From an uncultured Rhodoferax sp. (lineage in GTDB: Bacteria; Pseudomonadota; Gammaproteobacteria; Burkholderiales; Burkholderiaceae_C), in the NCBI RefSeq assembly GCF_946221635.1, contig NZ_CAMIHB010000015.1, positions 1-64,000 on the forward strand: 64,000 bases of DNA, given 5' to 3'. The notes beneath the pieces were generated by a model. The model saw nothing but the letters and a program-made list of their open reading frames with translations. It was not told the DNA's origin and made no database searches. Of the stretch, positions 34,149 to 43,020 are shown piece after piece (the first letter of the stretch is position 1; every line of letters starts with the position of its first letter). Position numbers and translations under genes: made by a program.

Positions 34149-34435
34149 CAGGGGGCCGTTCCGGGGTAGCTGGCACCGCCCACGGTCAGCCCCTGGGCCG
34201 AGAGCTTGGTGGCGGTGGGGGCCTTGATGCCTTTGACACGGGCCATGAAGTCAGCCCAGTCCTTGAAGGGGCCGGCTTCGCGCGCCTGCAGGATGCGTGC
34301 CGTCTGGCTGGGCCCCAGGCCGCGCAGGCCGTCGAGCTGCGCCTCGGTGGCGCTGTTGACTTCCAGCGCCCAGCTGGACAGGCTCCAAAGCAGGCCGACG
34401 GCCAGCAGGGCGAGGGTGCGTGCGCGGCGTTGCAT
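34148..34435 (-). CDS. ComEA-like helix-hairpin-helix protein
   Basis: A 95-residue exported protein. Signal peptide about 1-24 (RTLALLAVGLLWSLSSWA), then two helix-hairpin-helix elements: LEVNSATEAQLDGLRGLGPSQTARIL and GPFKDWADFMARVKGIKAPTATKLS. Related proteins bind incoming DNA in the periplasm during natural transformation; whether this one does is not shown by context, which is LPS heptose synthesis upstream and crcB downstream. ATG at 34435; the stop overlaps the crcB start. Confidence 0.85.
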   Translation of the reverse strand: MQRRARTLALLAVGLLWSLSSWALEVNSATEAQLDGLRGLGPSQTARILQAREAGPFKDWADFMARVKGIKAPTATKLSAQGLTVGGASYPGTAP

Positions 34436-34440
34436 GGCGC

Positions 34441-35463
34441 TCAGGCCTTGCGGTTTGCCAGCCACTGCACGTAGCGGCCCACGCCCGTCTGCACGTCCAC
34501 AAAGGTGTGGTCGCAGCCGGTGGCGCGCAGGGCCGTGAGGTCCGCTTCGGTGTAGCACTGGTACTTGCCGCGCAGTGCATCGGGGAAGGGGATGTACTCC
34601 ACCAGGCCCTGGGCTGCAATCTGGTCCAGGCCCAGGTGCGCTTCCCCGTTGAGGCCACGCATGGCGTTGACCACGGAGCTGGCCACGTCGTTGAAGGGCT
34701 GGGCCCGGCCCGAGCCCAGGTTGAAGATGCCGCTCTGGCTGGGGTGGTCGAAGAACCAGAGGTTCACGGCCACGACGTCGTCCACGAACACGAAATCGCG
34801 CATCTGTCCGCCCTGCGGGTAGCCGCCGTACTCGCCAAACAGCTTGACCTTGCCCTCGGCCTTGAACTGGTGGTACTGGTGGAAGGCCACGCTGGCCATG
34901 CGACCCTTGTGCTGCTCGCGCGGACCATAGACGTTGAAGTAGCGAAAGCCCACCACCTGGTGGGTGCGGCCGGCCTTGGTTCGTTCGAAATTCGCACCGC
35001 ACTCGCGGCGCATGCGTTGGTCGAACAGCAGCTTGGAGTAGCCGTAGACGTTGAGCGGTGCCTCGAAGGCCGGGTCTTCGCGGAAGGTGTCGGAGCCGCC
35101 GTAGGTGGCTGCGCTGGAGGCATAGAGCAGGCGCGCTCCGCGCTTCTGGCAGGCCTGGAACAGGTGCCAGGACAGCGTGTAGTTGTTCGCCATCATGTAC
35201 TTGCCGTCCTGCTCCATGGTGTCGCTGCAGGCACCCTCATGGAACACGGCTTCGATCTGTCCGTAATGGCCGCCTGCGAACTCGCTGTAAAAAGTGTCGG
35301 CGTCTACATAGTCGGCGATCTGCAGATCGGCCAGGTTGCGGAATTTGTCGCCCTGCTTGAGGTCGTCCACCGCAATGATGTCGGTCAGGCCGCGGGCGTT
35401 GAGCCCGGCGATGATGTTGCTGCCAATGAAACCGGCTGCACCGGTAACGACGATGCGTGTCAT
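34441..35463 (-). CDS. hldD: ADP-L-glycero-D-manno-heptose 6-epimerase
   Basis: Final step in making ADP-heptose for the LPS inner core. 340 residues, short-chain dehydrogenase fold: NAD(P)-binding VVTGAAGFIGSNI at the N-terminus, DDLKQGDKFRNLADL typical of HldD (RfaD), SSAATYGG and the catalytic YGYSKLLFDQ near residue 140, then VVGFRYFNVYGPRE. The start overlaps the stop of the heptose kinase gene as ATGA, so the two enzymes of one pathway are coupled. Confidence 0.96.
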   Translation of the reverse strand: MTRIVVTGAAGFIGSNIIAGLNARGLTDIIAVDDLKQGDKFRNLADLQIADYVDADTFYSEFAGGHYGQIEAVFHEGACSDTMEQDGKYMMANNYTLSWHLFQACQKRGARLLYASSAATYGGSDTFREDPAFEAPLNVYGYSKLLFDQRMRRECGANFERTKAGRTHQVVGFRYFNVYGPREQHKGRMASVAFHQYHQFKAEGKVKLFGEYGGYPQGGQMRDFVFVDDVVAVNLWFFDHPSQSGIFNLGSGRAQPFNDVASSVVNAMRGLNGEAHLGLDQIAAQGLVEYIPFPDALRGKYQCYTEADLTALRATGCDHTFVDVQTGVGRYVQWLANRKA

Positions 35464-36389
35464 GCAAATAGCTCCTCGTAGGACACCGTGGCGGTGCCGA
35501 ATTTACCCACTACCAGACCGCCGGCCCGGTTGGCCAGGGGCACGGCCTCGCGCAGGCTCAGGCCCGCACCCACCAGGGCCGCCATGGTGGCAATGACCGT
35601 GTCGCCGGCCCCGGTCACGTCAAACACTTCGCGCGCCTGCGCGCTCACGTGCAACTGGCCTTGCGCATCGAACAGGGTCATGCCTTCTTCGCTGCGGGTC
35701 AGCAGCACGGCATCCAGTGCCAGTTGGGTACGCAGATTCTGGACCTTGGTGCGCAAGTCGTCTTCGCTGTGCCAACTGCCAATCACCTGCTGCAATTCGG
35801 CGCGGTTGGGCGTGATGACGGTGGCCTGGCGGTAGCGCGAATAGTCGCTGCCCTTGGGGTCGATCAGGATGGGTTTGCCGGCCGCGCGGGCGCGCGCAAT
35901 CATGTCGCTGACGTGGGCCAGTCCCCCCTTGCCGTAGTCCGAGAACAGCACCGCCTCATGCGCGGCCAGCAACTCGACGAATGTGGCCGTTTGGCCGGCC
36001 AGCACTTCGTGGTTGGGCGTGTTCTCGAAGTCCAGGCGGATCAGCTGTTGCTGGCGGCCGATCACCCGGAGCTTCACGGTGGTCTTGAGATCTCCATCCC
36101 GGCCAAAGTGGGTGCGGATGCCGGTGGTGGCCACCAGGGCTTCGAGCTTGTGGCTGGCCTCGTCATCCCCCACCACGGTGAGCAGGGAGGCCTGGGCACC
36201 GAGGGTGGCGGCATTGAAGGCCACGTTGGCGGCGCCACCGCAGCGCTCTTCCTCGCGCGTGATGCGCACCACGGGCACCGGGGCTTCGGGGCTGATGCGG
36301 TCCACCGCGCCGTACCAGTAGCGGTCCAACATCACGTCGCCGACCACCAACACACGGGAGCGGGCCAGCTGTTCTTTTGCAATCGTCAT
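35460..36389 (-). CDS. rfaE1: D-glycero-beta-D-manno-heptose-7-phosphate kinase
   Basis: PfkB-type kinase, 309 residues, phosphorylating heptose 7-phosphate at C1. Motifs: VLVVGDVMLDRYWYG with the RISPEAPVPVV signature, GGAANVAFNAATLGA, and the catalytic FDVTGAGDTVIATMA near residue 260. Only the kinase half of the enterobacterial HldE is present; the adenylyltransferase half must be encoded elsewhere. Start 36389 is preferred, 36398 is an alternative three codons up. It belongs with hldD and follows lapB on the same strand. Confidence 0.93.
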   Translation of the reverse strand: MTIAKEQLARSRVLVVGDVMLDRYWYGAVDRISPEAPVPVVRITREEERCGGAANVAFNAATLGAQASLLTVVGDDEASHKLEALVATTGIRTHFGRDGDLKTTVKLRVIGRQQQLIRLDFENTPNHEVLAGQTATFVELLAAHEAVLFSDYGKGGLAHVSDMIARARAAGKPILIDPKGSDYSRYRQATVITPNRAELQQVIGSWHSEDDLRTKVQNLRTQLALDAVLLTRSEEGMTLFDAQGQLHVSAQAREVFDVTGAGDTVIATMAALVGAGLSLREAVPLANRAGGLVVGKFGTATVSYEELFA

Positions 36390-36426
36390 GGGTGTCATCT
36401 TAGTTGTCGCAGGCGCGGCGGATGGC

Positions 36427-37584
36427 CTATAGCTCTTCCACGCGACGGGCCGGGTAGCTGTCCCAGGCCTGGCAGCCGGGGCATTGCCAGAAGTGTTGCT
36501 TGGCCTCGAAGCCGCAGGCGGCGCAGCGGTAACGGGTGAGCGGTTTGACGGCATGGTCCAGGGCCCGTTGCACATGGGGGTGGAAGGCTTCGTGCTCAAG
36601 CTTCTCTCCCGCAATCCACTTGGCGGCGGCCACCAGGGAGGGCTCGCGCTCCAGATGGCGGGCATACCATTCGCGGGCGGTGGCTGCGTGGTGGGTGCCG
36701 GCCGCTTCCAGCGCGACGATGGCATCCAGTACATCGAGTGAACGACTGCCGGCATAGACCTCCTGCAGCAGGCGCAGCGCGGTTTCACCCTGCCCGGCGG
36801 CCAGCGCCTGCTGGGCCAGCAGCGGGGCGATGAGGCCCACGGCCGCCGGTGCCGCGTGCAGCGCCTCATTCAAGGTGGCGCAGGCCCGGGCAGACTGGCC
36901 GGCGGCGGCCTGCAGACGGGCCAGGTCCATGCGCGGGCGCGGGGCCTCCGGCGCGGTCTGCATGGCCTCTTCCAGCAGGGATTGCGCTTCAGCATCCTGG
37001 CCGGCAGCGCTGAGCGTTGCGGCCTGCTCGCAGAGGTAGTGGGCCAGGCGGCCCTTGAAGCTGCCCTGGCCGCTGGATTCGAGCTTCTCCGCTACCAGGG
37101 CGGCGTGTTCCCAGTCGCGTGAGCGCTCGTAGTTGGCCAACAGGGCCAGCCGGGCCTGGGCTTCAAAGCGCGTGCCTTCCAGCTTGAGCAGGGCCTCTTC
37201 GGCCCGGTCCAGCAGGCCGGCCTTGAGGTAATCCAGCGCGAGCGCGTGCTGCGCGCGGTGGCGGTCGTCTTCGCTGAGGTCGCCGCGCGAGAGCAAATGT
37301 TCGTGCACGCGCACGGCACGCTCGTATTCACCGCGGCGGCGGAACAGGTTACCCAGCGCGAAATGCAGCTCGGAGGTGTCTGGGTCGTTCTGGACGGCTT
37401 CGATGAAGGCGTCGATGGCCTGGTCCTGCTGCTCGTTGAGCAGGAAATTCAGGCCCTTGAAGTAGGCCTTGGGAGCCTGGCGGTTCTCCAGGCGGAGCTG
37501 GCGCAGGTCCAGGCGCGATGCCAGCCACCCCAGAACAAAGGCCACGGGCAGGCCCATGAGGATGAGGGTGATGTCAAAGTCCAT
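36427..37584 (-). CDS. lapB: LPS assembly protein LapB (YciM)
   Basis: Membrane-anchored TPR protein that controls LpxC breakdown and so LPS level. 385 residues: one N-terminal helix (ITLILMGLPVAFVLGWLA), about seven TPR units (for example YFKGLNFLLNEQQDQAIDAF, LHFALGNLFRRRGEYERAV), and a C-terminal rubredoxin-like zinc ribbon with CAACGF and CPGC. Length matches the family. Its own gene overlaps the end of lapA, and heptose genes follow, so LPS control and LPS core synthesis are clustered. Confidence 0.94.
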   Translation of the reverse strand: MDFDITLILMGLPVAFVLGWLASRLDLRQLRLENRQAPKAYFKGLNFLLNEQQDQAIDAFIEAVQNDPDTSELHFALGNLFRRRGEYERAVRVHEHLLSRGDLSEDDRHRAQHALALDYLKAGLLDRAEEALLKLEGTRFEAQARLALLANYERSRDWEHAALVAEKLESSGQGSFKGRLAHYLCEQAATLSAAGQDAEAQSLLEEAMQTAPEAPRPRMDLARLQAAAGQSARACATLNEALHAAPAAVGLIAPLLAQQALAAGQGETALRLLQEVYAGSRSLDVLDAIVALEAAGTHHAATAREWYARHLEREPSLVAAAKWIAGEKLEHEAFHPHVQRALDHAVKPLTRYRCAACGFEAKQHFWQCPGCQAWDSYPARRVEEL

Positions 37585-37885
37585 GCGGCGGTGTGGGTGT
37601 TTTGTCGATGTCGGCGGCGATGGTGGCCAGCGCATTGGCGGCCTGGTGGCGCGCCTGCTTGGCAGCACGCCGGTGACGCCACCAGCGGGGCACCATGCCC
37701 AGCACGCCAGTGGCCACGCCGGCAGCAAAGGTGATGAGCACCACCAGCACCATGGGCGCAGTCCAGTGTGTGCCAAAGAAGAAATGGACGGTCACGTCAC
37801 CCTGGTTGTTCAGGGCAAAGGCGAACAGGGTAAAAAAAATGGCCGCTTTAAGTAGCCACTTAAAGAGCCATGCGAGCTGTTTCAT
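37574..37885 (-). CDS. lapA: LapA-domain membrane protein
   Basis: A 103-residue membrane protein with two helices (about 9-26 and 43-66) and the family segment FALNNQGDVTVHFF between them. LapA (YciS) works with LapB in LPS assembly. It overlaps the lapB start by 11 bases and follows ihfB by 71. Confidence 0.85.
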   Translation of the reverse strand: MKQLAWLFKWLLKAAIFFTLFAFALNNQGDVTVHFFFGTHWTAPMVLVVLITFAAGVATGVLGMVPRWWRHRRAAKQARHQAANALATIAADIDKTPTPPHGL

Positions 37886-37956
37886 TGATCTCCTCGGTGG
37901 CGAGGAATTCTAAATCCATTGGCGCCGCCTGCGGAGGACGGCCTGCTGACGTTCGT

Positions 37957-38268
37957 TCAAGCCTTGGGGGCGGACTCCAGCTCGGCGGTACGCTGGTCCA
38001 CGGCTTCGCGCAGGGCTTTGCCGGGTTTGAAGTGGGGGACGCGTTTTTCGGGGATGGCCACGCTTTCGCCGCTGCGCGGATTGCGGCCCATGCGGGGTGG
38101 ACGGCGGTTGATGGAAAAGCTGCCAAAACCGCGGATTTCAATGCGGTGCCCCCGTACCAGTGCGTCGTTCATGGCGTCCAGGATGGCCTTCACGGCGAAT
38201 TCGGCATCGCGGTGGGTCAGTTGGCTGAAACGATTGGCCAGTTCTTCAACGAGATCGGAGCGGGTCAT
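37957..38268 (-). CDS. ihfB: Integration host factor subunit beta
   Basis: DNA-bending protein of 103 residues, forming a heterodimer with IhfA. Starts MTRSDLVEELANRF; the flanking strands and DNA-intercalating arm are seen in GFGSFSINRRPPRMGRNPRSGE, with the conserved proline following GRNPRSG. IHF often assists sigma-54 promoters such as the one ahead of glnA here. rpsA-ihfB is a conserved order. Confidence 0.95.
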   Translation of the reverse strand: MTRSDLVEELANRFSQLTHRDAEFAVKAILDAMNDALVRGHRIEIRGFGSFSINRRPPRMGRNPRSGESVAIPEKRVPHFKPGKALREAVDQRTAELESAPKA

Positions 38269-38291
38269 AGCATCAAGAGGTAATGGAGAAG

Positions 38292-38325
38292 AAAAAACGA
38301 CCGGCGCAAGGCTGCGGCCGGTCGT
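38292..38325 (-). terminator. Terminator after rpsA
   Basis: On the minus strand ACGACCGGCC, loop, GCCGGTCGT, followed by six Ts. It lies between rpsA and ihfB, so ihfB may be partly uncoupled from rpsA. Confidence 0.85.
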
Positions 38326-38348
38326 TCATTCAGGTCAGCAACAACAGA

Positions 38349-40025
38349 TTAGTTGTTGTTGTCCAGCTTGGCACGCAGCAGGGCGCCCAGGCTGGTGGTA
38401 CCGGCGTTGCCAGTGTTCTGGTTCAGGCTGGCCATGGCTTCGTTTTGGTCTGCCATGTCCTTGGCCTTGATGGACAACTGGATGTTGCGGGTCTTGCGAT
38501 CCACGTTCACCACCACGGCCGTCACTTCGTCGCCTTCCTTCAGCACGTTGCGAGCGTCTTCGACGCGGTCACGGCTGATTTCGGAGGCGCGCAGGTAACC
38601 GATGACGTCTTCGCCCAGGTCGATTTCAGCGCCCTTGGCATCCACGGTCTTGACCTTGCCGGTCACGGTCTGGCCCTTGTCGTTCACGGACACGAAGGTC
38701 GTGAAGGGGTCGGAGTCCAGTTGCTTGATGCCCAGGGAGATGCGTTCGCGGTCCACGTCCACGGCCAGCACGATGGCTTCCACTTCCTGGCCCTTCTTGA
38801 ACTCGCGCACAGCGGTTTCGCCGGACTCGTTCCAGGACAGGTCGGACAGGTGCACCAGGCCGTCGATACCGGCAGCCAGACCCACGAACACGCCGAAGTC
38901 GGTGATGCTCTTGATCGGGCCCTTGACGCGGTCGCCGCGCTTGGTGTTCTGGGCGAATTCTTGCCAGGGGTTGGCCTTGCACTGCTTCATGCCCAGGGAG
39001 ATGCGACGCTTGTCTTCGTCGATTTCCAGCACCATGACTTCGACTTCGTCACCCAGGGCAACGATCTTGGAGGGAGCCACGTTCTTGTTGGTCCAGTCCA
39101 TTTCGGACACGTGCACCAGACCTTCGATACCGGGTTCGAGTTCCACAAACGCGCCGTAGTCGGCGATGTTGGTGATCTTGCCGAACATGCGGGTACCTTG
39201 GGGGTAGCGACGGTTGACGCCCATCCAGGGATCGTCGCCCATTTGCTTCAGGCCCAGGGACACGCGGTTCTTTTCGGTGTCGAACTTCAGGATCTTGGCC
39301 GTGATCTCTTGACCAGCGGTCACCACTTCAGAGGGGTGACGGACGCGGCGCCATGCCATGTCGGTGATGTGCAGCAGGCCGTCGATACCGCCCAGGTCCA
39401 CGAACGCACCGTATTCGGTGATGTTCTTGACCACGCCTTGCACCACAGAACCTTCCTTCAGGGTGTGCATCAGCTTGGCGCGTTCTTCGCCCATGGAGGC
39501 TTCCACCACAGCGCGGCGGCTCAGCACCACGTTGTTGCGCTTGCGGTCCAGCTTGATGACCTTGAATTCCAGGGTCTTGTTTTCGTAGGGAGACAGGTCC
39601 TTGGTAGGACGTGTGTCGACCAGCGAACCGGGCAGGAAGGCGCGGATGCCGTTGACCAGAACGGTCAGGCCGCCCTTGACCTTGCCGGAGGTGGTGCCGG
39701 TCACGAATTCGCCGGATTCCAGGGCCTTTTCCAGGCTCATCCAGGAAGCTAGGCGCTTGGCCTTGTCGCGGGACAGGATGGTGTCGCCATAGCCGTTTTC
39801 CACGGAGTCGATGGCCACGGACACGAAGTCGCCCACTTGGACTTCGATTTCGCCCTTGTCGCTCTTGAATTCTTCGATTGGCACGTAGGCTTCGGACTTG
39901 AGGCCGGCGTTGACAACGACGAAGCTGTGCTCGATGCGGACGACTTCAGCGGTGATGACTTCACCGGTGCGCATTTCCGAGCGTTGTAGCGATTCTTCAA
40001 ATAGGGCTGCGAAAGATTCAGACAT
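38349..40025 (-). CDS. rpsA: 30S ribosomal protein S1
   Basis: Binds mRNA on the small ribosomal subunit. 558 residues with six S1 repeats; visible repeat cores include GSVVQGVVKNITEYGAFVDL, GTRMFGKITNIADYGAFVEL and GDRVKGPIKSITDFGVFVGL. ATG at 40025 (MSESFAALFEES) is the family start; an in-frame ATG six codons up is unlikely. Lies between aroA-cmk and ihfB, the conserved cmk-rpsA-ihfB order. Confidence 0.97.
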   Translation of the reverse strand: MSESFAALFEESLQRSEMRTGEVITAEVVRIEHSFVVVNAGLKSEAYVPIEEFKSDKGEIEVQVGDFVSVAIDSVENGYGDTILSRDKAKRLASWMSLEKALESGEFVTGTTSGKVKGGLTVLVNGIRAFLPGSLVDTRPTKDLSPYENKTLEFKVIKLDRKRNNVVLSRRAVVEASMGEERAKLMHTLKEGSVVQGVVKNITEYGAFVDLGGIDGLLHITDMAWRRVRHPSEVVTAGQEITAKILKFDTEKNRVSLGLKQMGDDPWMGVNRRYPQGTRMFGKITNIADYGAFVELEPGIEGLVHVSEMDWTNKNVAPSKIVALGDEVEVMVLEIDEDKRRISLGMKQCKANPWQEFAQNTKRGDRVKGPIKSITDFGVFVGLAAGIDGLVHLSDLSWNESGETAVREFKKGQEVEAIVLAVDVDRERISLGIKQLDSDPFTTFVSVNDKGQTVTGKVKTVDAKGAEIDLGEDVIGYLRASEISRDRVEDARNVLKEGDEVTAVVVNVDRKTRNIQLSIKAKDMADQNEAMASLNQNTGNAGTTSLGALLRAKLDNNN

Positions 40026-40129
40026 GAGGTGTGCGATTTGCATCGCGGGTTAAGTTGTTGAACCCCCACGGCCGGTGCGCAGACGCGCGAGAGGAGCCAT
40101 GGGGACCGGTATTGCCTTTCTTGCCGGGA

Positions 40130-42127
40130 CTAGAAAGGCTGCCTGCCTTGCCACCAGGCCAGCACGGTGTCGACCGACGAGGCGACGGTCAAATCCGAGT
40201 TGTCCAGCAGCTGGGCATCCTGTGCGGGCTTCAAGGGCGCAACGGAGCGGGACGAGTCCCGGGCGTCGCGCGCCTCCAAATCGGCACGAAGACTGTCGAT
40301 TGTAGTTTGAATTCCCTTTGAAATCAACTGCTTATGGCGCCGCTCGGCGCGGCAGGCGGCGCTGGCGGTCAGGTAGACCTTGAGCGGTGCGTCGGGAAAG
40401 ATCACCGTGCCCATGTCGCGCCCGTCGGCCACCAGGCCGGGCAGCTTGCGGAAACCGCGCTGCAGGTCGATCAGGGCTGCGCGCACGGCCGGGAACGCAG
40501 AGACCTTGGAGGCATTCATGCCGGCTTCCTCGGTGCGGATGGCCTCGCTCACGTCCTCGTTGGCCAGCCAGATGTGGCTGCCCTCGAAATGGATGGGCAG
40601 GCTTTGCAGCAGGCGCACGATGGCAACCTCGTTGGCCACGTCCAGTGCAATGCCGGCGCGGGTGGCCGCCAGTCCGGTGATGCGGTAGAGCGAGCCCGAG
40701 TCCAGAAAGTGGTAGCCCAGTTGCTCCGCCAGCACGGCCGCCAGCGTGCCCTTGCCGGAGGCGGTGGGACCGTCCACGCAGATCACCGGGATGGCGGAGT
40801 TCTGGGCCGTTGCGACCGAGAACAGGGCCTCGAAGTAGTCCGGGAAAGTCTTGGCCACGCACTTGGGGTCTTCAATGCGGATGGGCAGGCCCGCCGGGTT
40901 GAATGCCGCCAGCGAGAAGCACATGGCGACGCGGTGGTCGTCATAGGTATGGATGCTGCCGGTGGTCCAGCCCTGGGGAGCGGCGGGCGGTGTCACGCTG
41001 ATGAAGTCCGCGCCTTCCACCACCGTGGCACCGAGCTTGCGCAGCTCGGTGGCCATGGCGACGATGCGATCGGTTTCCTTGACGCGCCAGCTGGCGATAT
41101 TGCGCAGCGTGGTGGTGCCTTCGGCGTACAACGCCATGACGGCCAGCGTCATGGCGGCGTCGGGGATGTGGTTGCAGTCCAGGTCGATGGCCTTCAGGGG
41201 CCAGGCACCGCGCTGTACCTGCAGCCAGTTGGGGCCGCTGTCGATGCGGGCGCCCATGGCCTGGGCGGCTTCCATGAAGCGGATATCGCCCTGGATGGAA
41301 TCGGCGCCCACACCTTGGATCTTGATGCCATTTTGGCCATGAGCCCCCGTGGATATTGCGCCAAGTGCTATGAAATAGCTAGCGCTGGAAGCATCCGCCT
41401 CAACGTGGATGTCACCGGGCGACTGCAGTTGGCAGCCGGCAGGAATGGTGAAGCGCTGCCAACCGTCGCGCTGTACTTGCACGCCAAAGCGGGCCAGCAG
41501 GTTCAGCGTGATTTCGATGTAGGGTTTGGAAATCAGCTCGCCCACCACCTCGATCACGATGTCCTTGGCGGCGACCAGCGGCAGGGCCATGAGCAGTGCC
41601 GTGAGGAACTGGCTGGAGACATCGCCGCGCACCTGGATGGGCGCGTCGAGCTGGGGCCGGGCTGCACCGATGCGCAGAGGGGGAAAGCCCTCGTTGCCCA
41701 GGTAATCGATACCGCAGCCCAGTTGGCGCAGCGCGTCCACCAGGTCGCCAATCGGACGCTCATGCATGCGCGGCACGCCGCTGAGCTCGAAGTCGCCACC
41801 CAGCACGGCCAGGGCGGCGGTCAAGGGGCGCATGGCGGTGCCGGCATTGCCCAGGAACAGCTTGGCCGAGGGCTTGGGCAGTTGGCCGCCCAGACCCGTG
41901 ATGCGCACGATGGGGCCGGATTCCTCGACGCCGCAGCCCAGGGTGCGCAGGGCCACCAGCATCACGCGGGTGTCGTCGGAGTCCAGCAGGTCGTGGATGG
42001 TGGTGGTGCCTGCGCTCATGGCGGCCAGCAGCAGCACGCGGTTGGAAATGCTCTTGGAGCCGGGGAGGGTGACGGCACCCTCCGCGTGGGCGAGAGGGGG
42101 GAGGTCCAGGAAGGCGGTGGAGAACAT
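40130..42127 (-). CDS. aroA-cmk: Fused EPSP synthase / cytidylate kinase
   Basis: A 665-residue fusion of two enzymes that are separate in most bacteria. Residues about 1-435: 3-phosphoshikimate 1-carboxyvinyltransferase (LPGSKSISNRVLLLAA, LGNAGTAMRPLTA), making EPSP for chorismate. Residues about 440-665: CMP kinase (VDGPTASGKGTLAAVLAEQL, SGSLYRITG, DGRDMGTVIFPDAPLKVYLTAS). The order mirrors the aroA / cmk / rpsA neighbourhood, so fusion joined adjacent genes. A dispersed repeat is in frame in the EPSP part (residues about 249-262), adding a short loop before IKIQGVG. The ATG overlaps the tyrA stop by one base. Confidence 0.95.
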   Translation of the reverse strand: MFSTAFLDLPPLAHAEGAVTLPGSKSISNRVLLLAAMSAGTTTIHDLLDSDDTRVMLVALRTLGCGVEESGPIVRITGLGGQLPKPSAKLFLGNAGTAMRPLTAALAVLGGDFELSGVPRMHERPIGDLVDALRQLGCGIDYLGNEGFPPLRIGAARPQLDAPIQVRGDVSSQFLTALLMALPLVAAKDIVIEVVGELISKPYIEITLNLLARFGVQVQRDGWQRFTIPAGCQLQSPGDIHVEADASSASYFIALGAISTGAHGQNGIKIQGVGADSIQGDIRFMEAAQAMGARIDSGPNWLQVQRGAWPLKAIDLDCNHIPDAAMTLAVMALYAEGTTTLRNIASWRVKETDRIVAMATELRKLGATVVEGADFISVTPPAAPQGWTTGSIHTYDDHRVAMCFSLAAFNPAGLPIRIEDPKCVAKTFPDYFEALFSVATAQNSAIPVICVDGPTASGKGTLAAVLAEQLGYHFLDSGSLYRITGLAATRAGIALDVANEVAIVRLLQSLPIHFEGSHIWLANEDVSEAIRTEEAGMNASKVSAFPAVRAALIDLQRGFRKLPGLVADGRDMGTVIFPDAPLKVYLTASAACRAERRHKQLISKGIQTTIDSLRADLEARDARDSSRSVAPLKPAQDAQLLDNSDLTVASSVDTVLAWWQGRQPF
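41341..41384 (+). repeat. Dispersed ~45 bp repeat, copy G, inside aroA-cmk
   Basis: GAGCCCCCGTGGATATTGCG, then CCAAGTGCTATGAAAT and GCTAGCG. Opposite in direction to the gene and in frame; it lies where EPSP synthases of other bacteria have a shorter loop. Confidence 0.65.
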
Positions 42128-43002
42128 TATTTGTGGTGCTTGGACGCCATGGTCCAGTTGGCGCGGGTGTTGCTGGCCTGTTCGATCAGGCCTTCGAGGG
42201 CGTCGCCGTTGCCGGAGGAAATCATCAGCTCCATGGCCTGCAGGGTGCGCTGGAAGACCTTGCTCTGGGCCAACAGCTCCTCGCGGTTGGAGACCATGAT
42301 GTCGCGCCAGATCTTCGGGTCACCGGCTGCGATGCGGGTGAAGTCACGGAAGCCCGGGCCAGCCAGGGAGAGGTAATCCTTGCCCTGGGGCTGGCTGGAG
42401 ATGGCGTTCATGAGCGCGAACGCAATCAGGTGCGGCAAGTGGCTGACCGCCGCAAACGCGGCGTCGTGCTGCTCGGGAGACATCTTGAGCACACGGCAGC
42501 CCAGCGCGGTCCAGACGTCCACGGCTTTTTGCAACTGGGTGGTCAGGGTGCGCTCGATAGGGGTGAGGATGATCTGCTTGCCGGCATAGAGGTCGGCATC
42601 GGCATGCTCCACACCCGCCAGTTCCTTGCCCGCGATGGGGTGGGCCGGCACGAAGGAGCCGATGTGCTCGCGCAGGCCGCGCCGGCCTGCGTCGATCACG
42701 TCGCGCTTGGTCGAGCCCACGTCCATGATGAGCATATTGGGGGTCACCAGGTGCTTGATGGCCTTGAAGGTGGATTCCGTGGCGGACACGGGCACGGCCA
42801 CCAGCACGATGTCGGCACCCGACACGGCCAGCAGGGCAGAGGGGGCTTCGATGTCAATCACACCGAGCTGGCGTGCGCGTTCGGTGGTGGACGGCGACTT
42901 GCTGTAGCCCACCACGCGCTTGACAAGACCGGCCCGCTTGAGGGCCAGGGCGAACGAGCCGCCCATCAAGCCGCATCCAATCAAGCCAAGCTGTTCAAAC
43001 AT
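42127..43002 (-). CDS. tyrA: Prephenate dehydrogenase (TyrA family)
   Basis: Oxidises prephenate (or arogenate) toward tyrosine. 291 residues: N-terminal Rossmann motif LGLIGCGLMGGSFALAL, then VDVGSTKRDVI-type DVGSTK segment and the substrate region FVPAHPIAGKELAGVEHAD, with HDAAFAAVSHLPHLIAFAL in the dimer helix. Single-domain form without chorismate mutase. It sits between pheA (18 bases) and aroA-cmk (1-base overlap) in the aromatic amino acid cluster. Confidence 0.94.
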   Translation of the reverse strand: MFEQLGLIGCGLMGGSFALALKRAGLVKRVVGYSKSPSTTERARQLGVIDIEAPSALLAVSGADIVLVAVPVSATESTFKAIKHLVTPNMLIMDVGSTKRDVIDAGRRGLREHIGSFVPAHPIAGKELAGVEHADADLYAGKQIILTPIERTLTTQLQKAVDVWTALGCRVLKMSPEQHDAAFAAVSHLPHLIAFALMNAISSQPQGKDYLSLAGPGFRDFTRIAAGDPKIWRDIMVSNREELLAQSKVFQRTLQAMELMISSGNGDALEGLIEQASNTRANWTMASKHHK

Positions 43003-43020
43003 AAAGGGTCCTGGTGTGCA

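Noticed and set aside
34149..34435. Fluoride riboswitch ahead of crcB
   Set aside because: The sequence before crcB is coding (comEA-like) and overlaps the crcB start; no riboswitch fold was seen.
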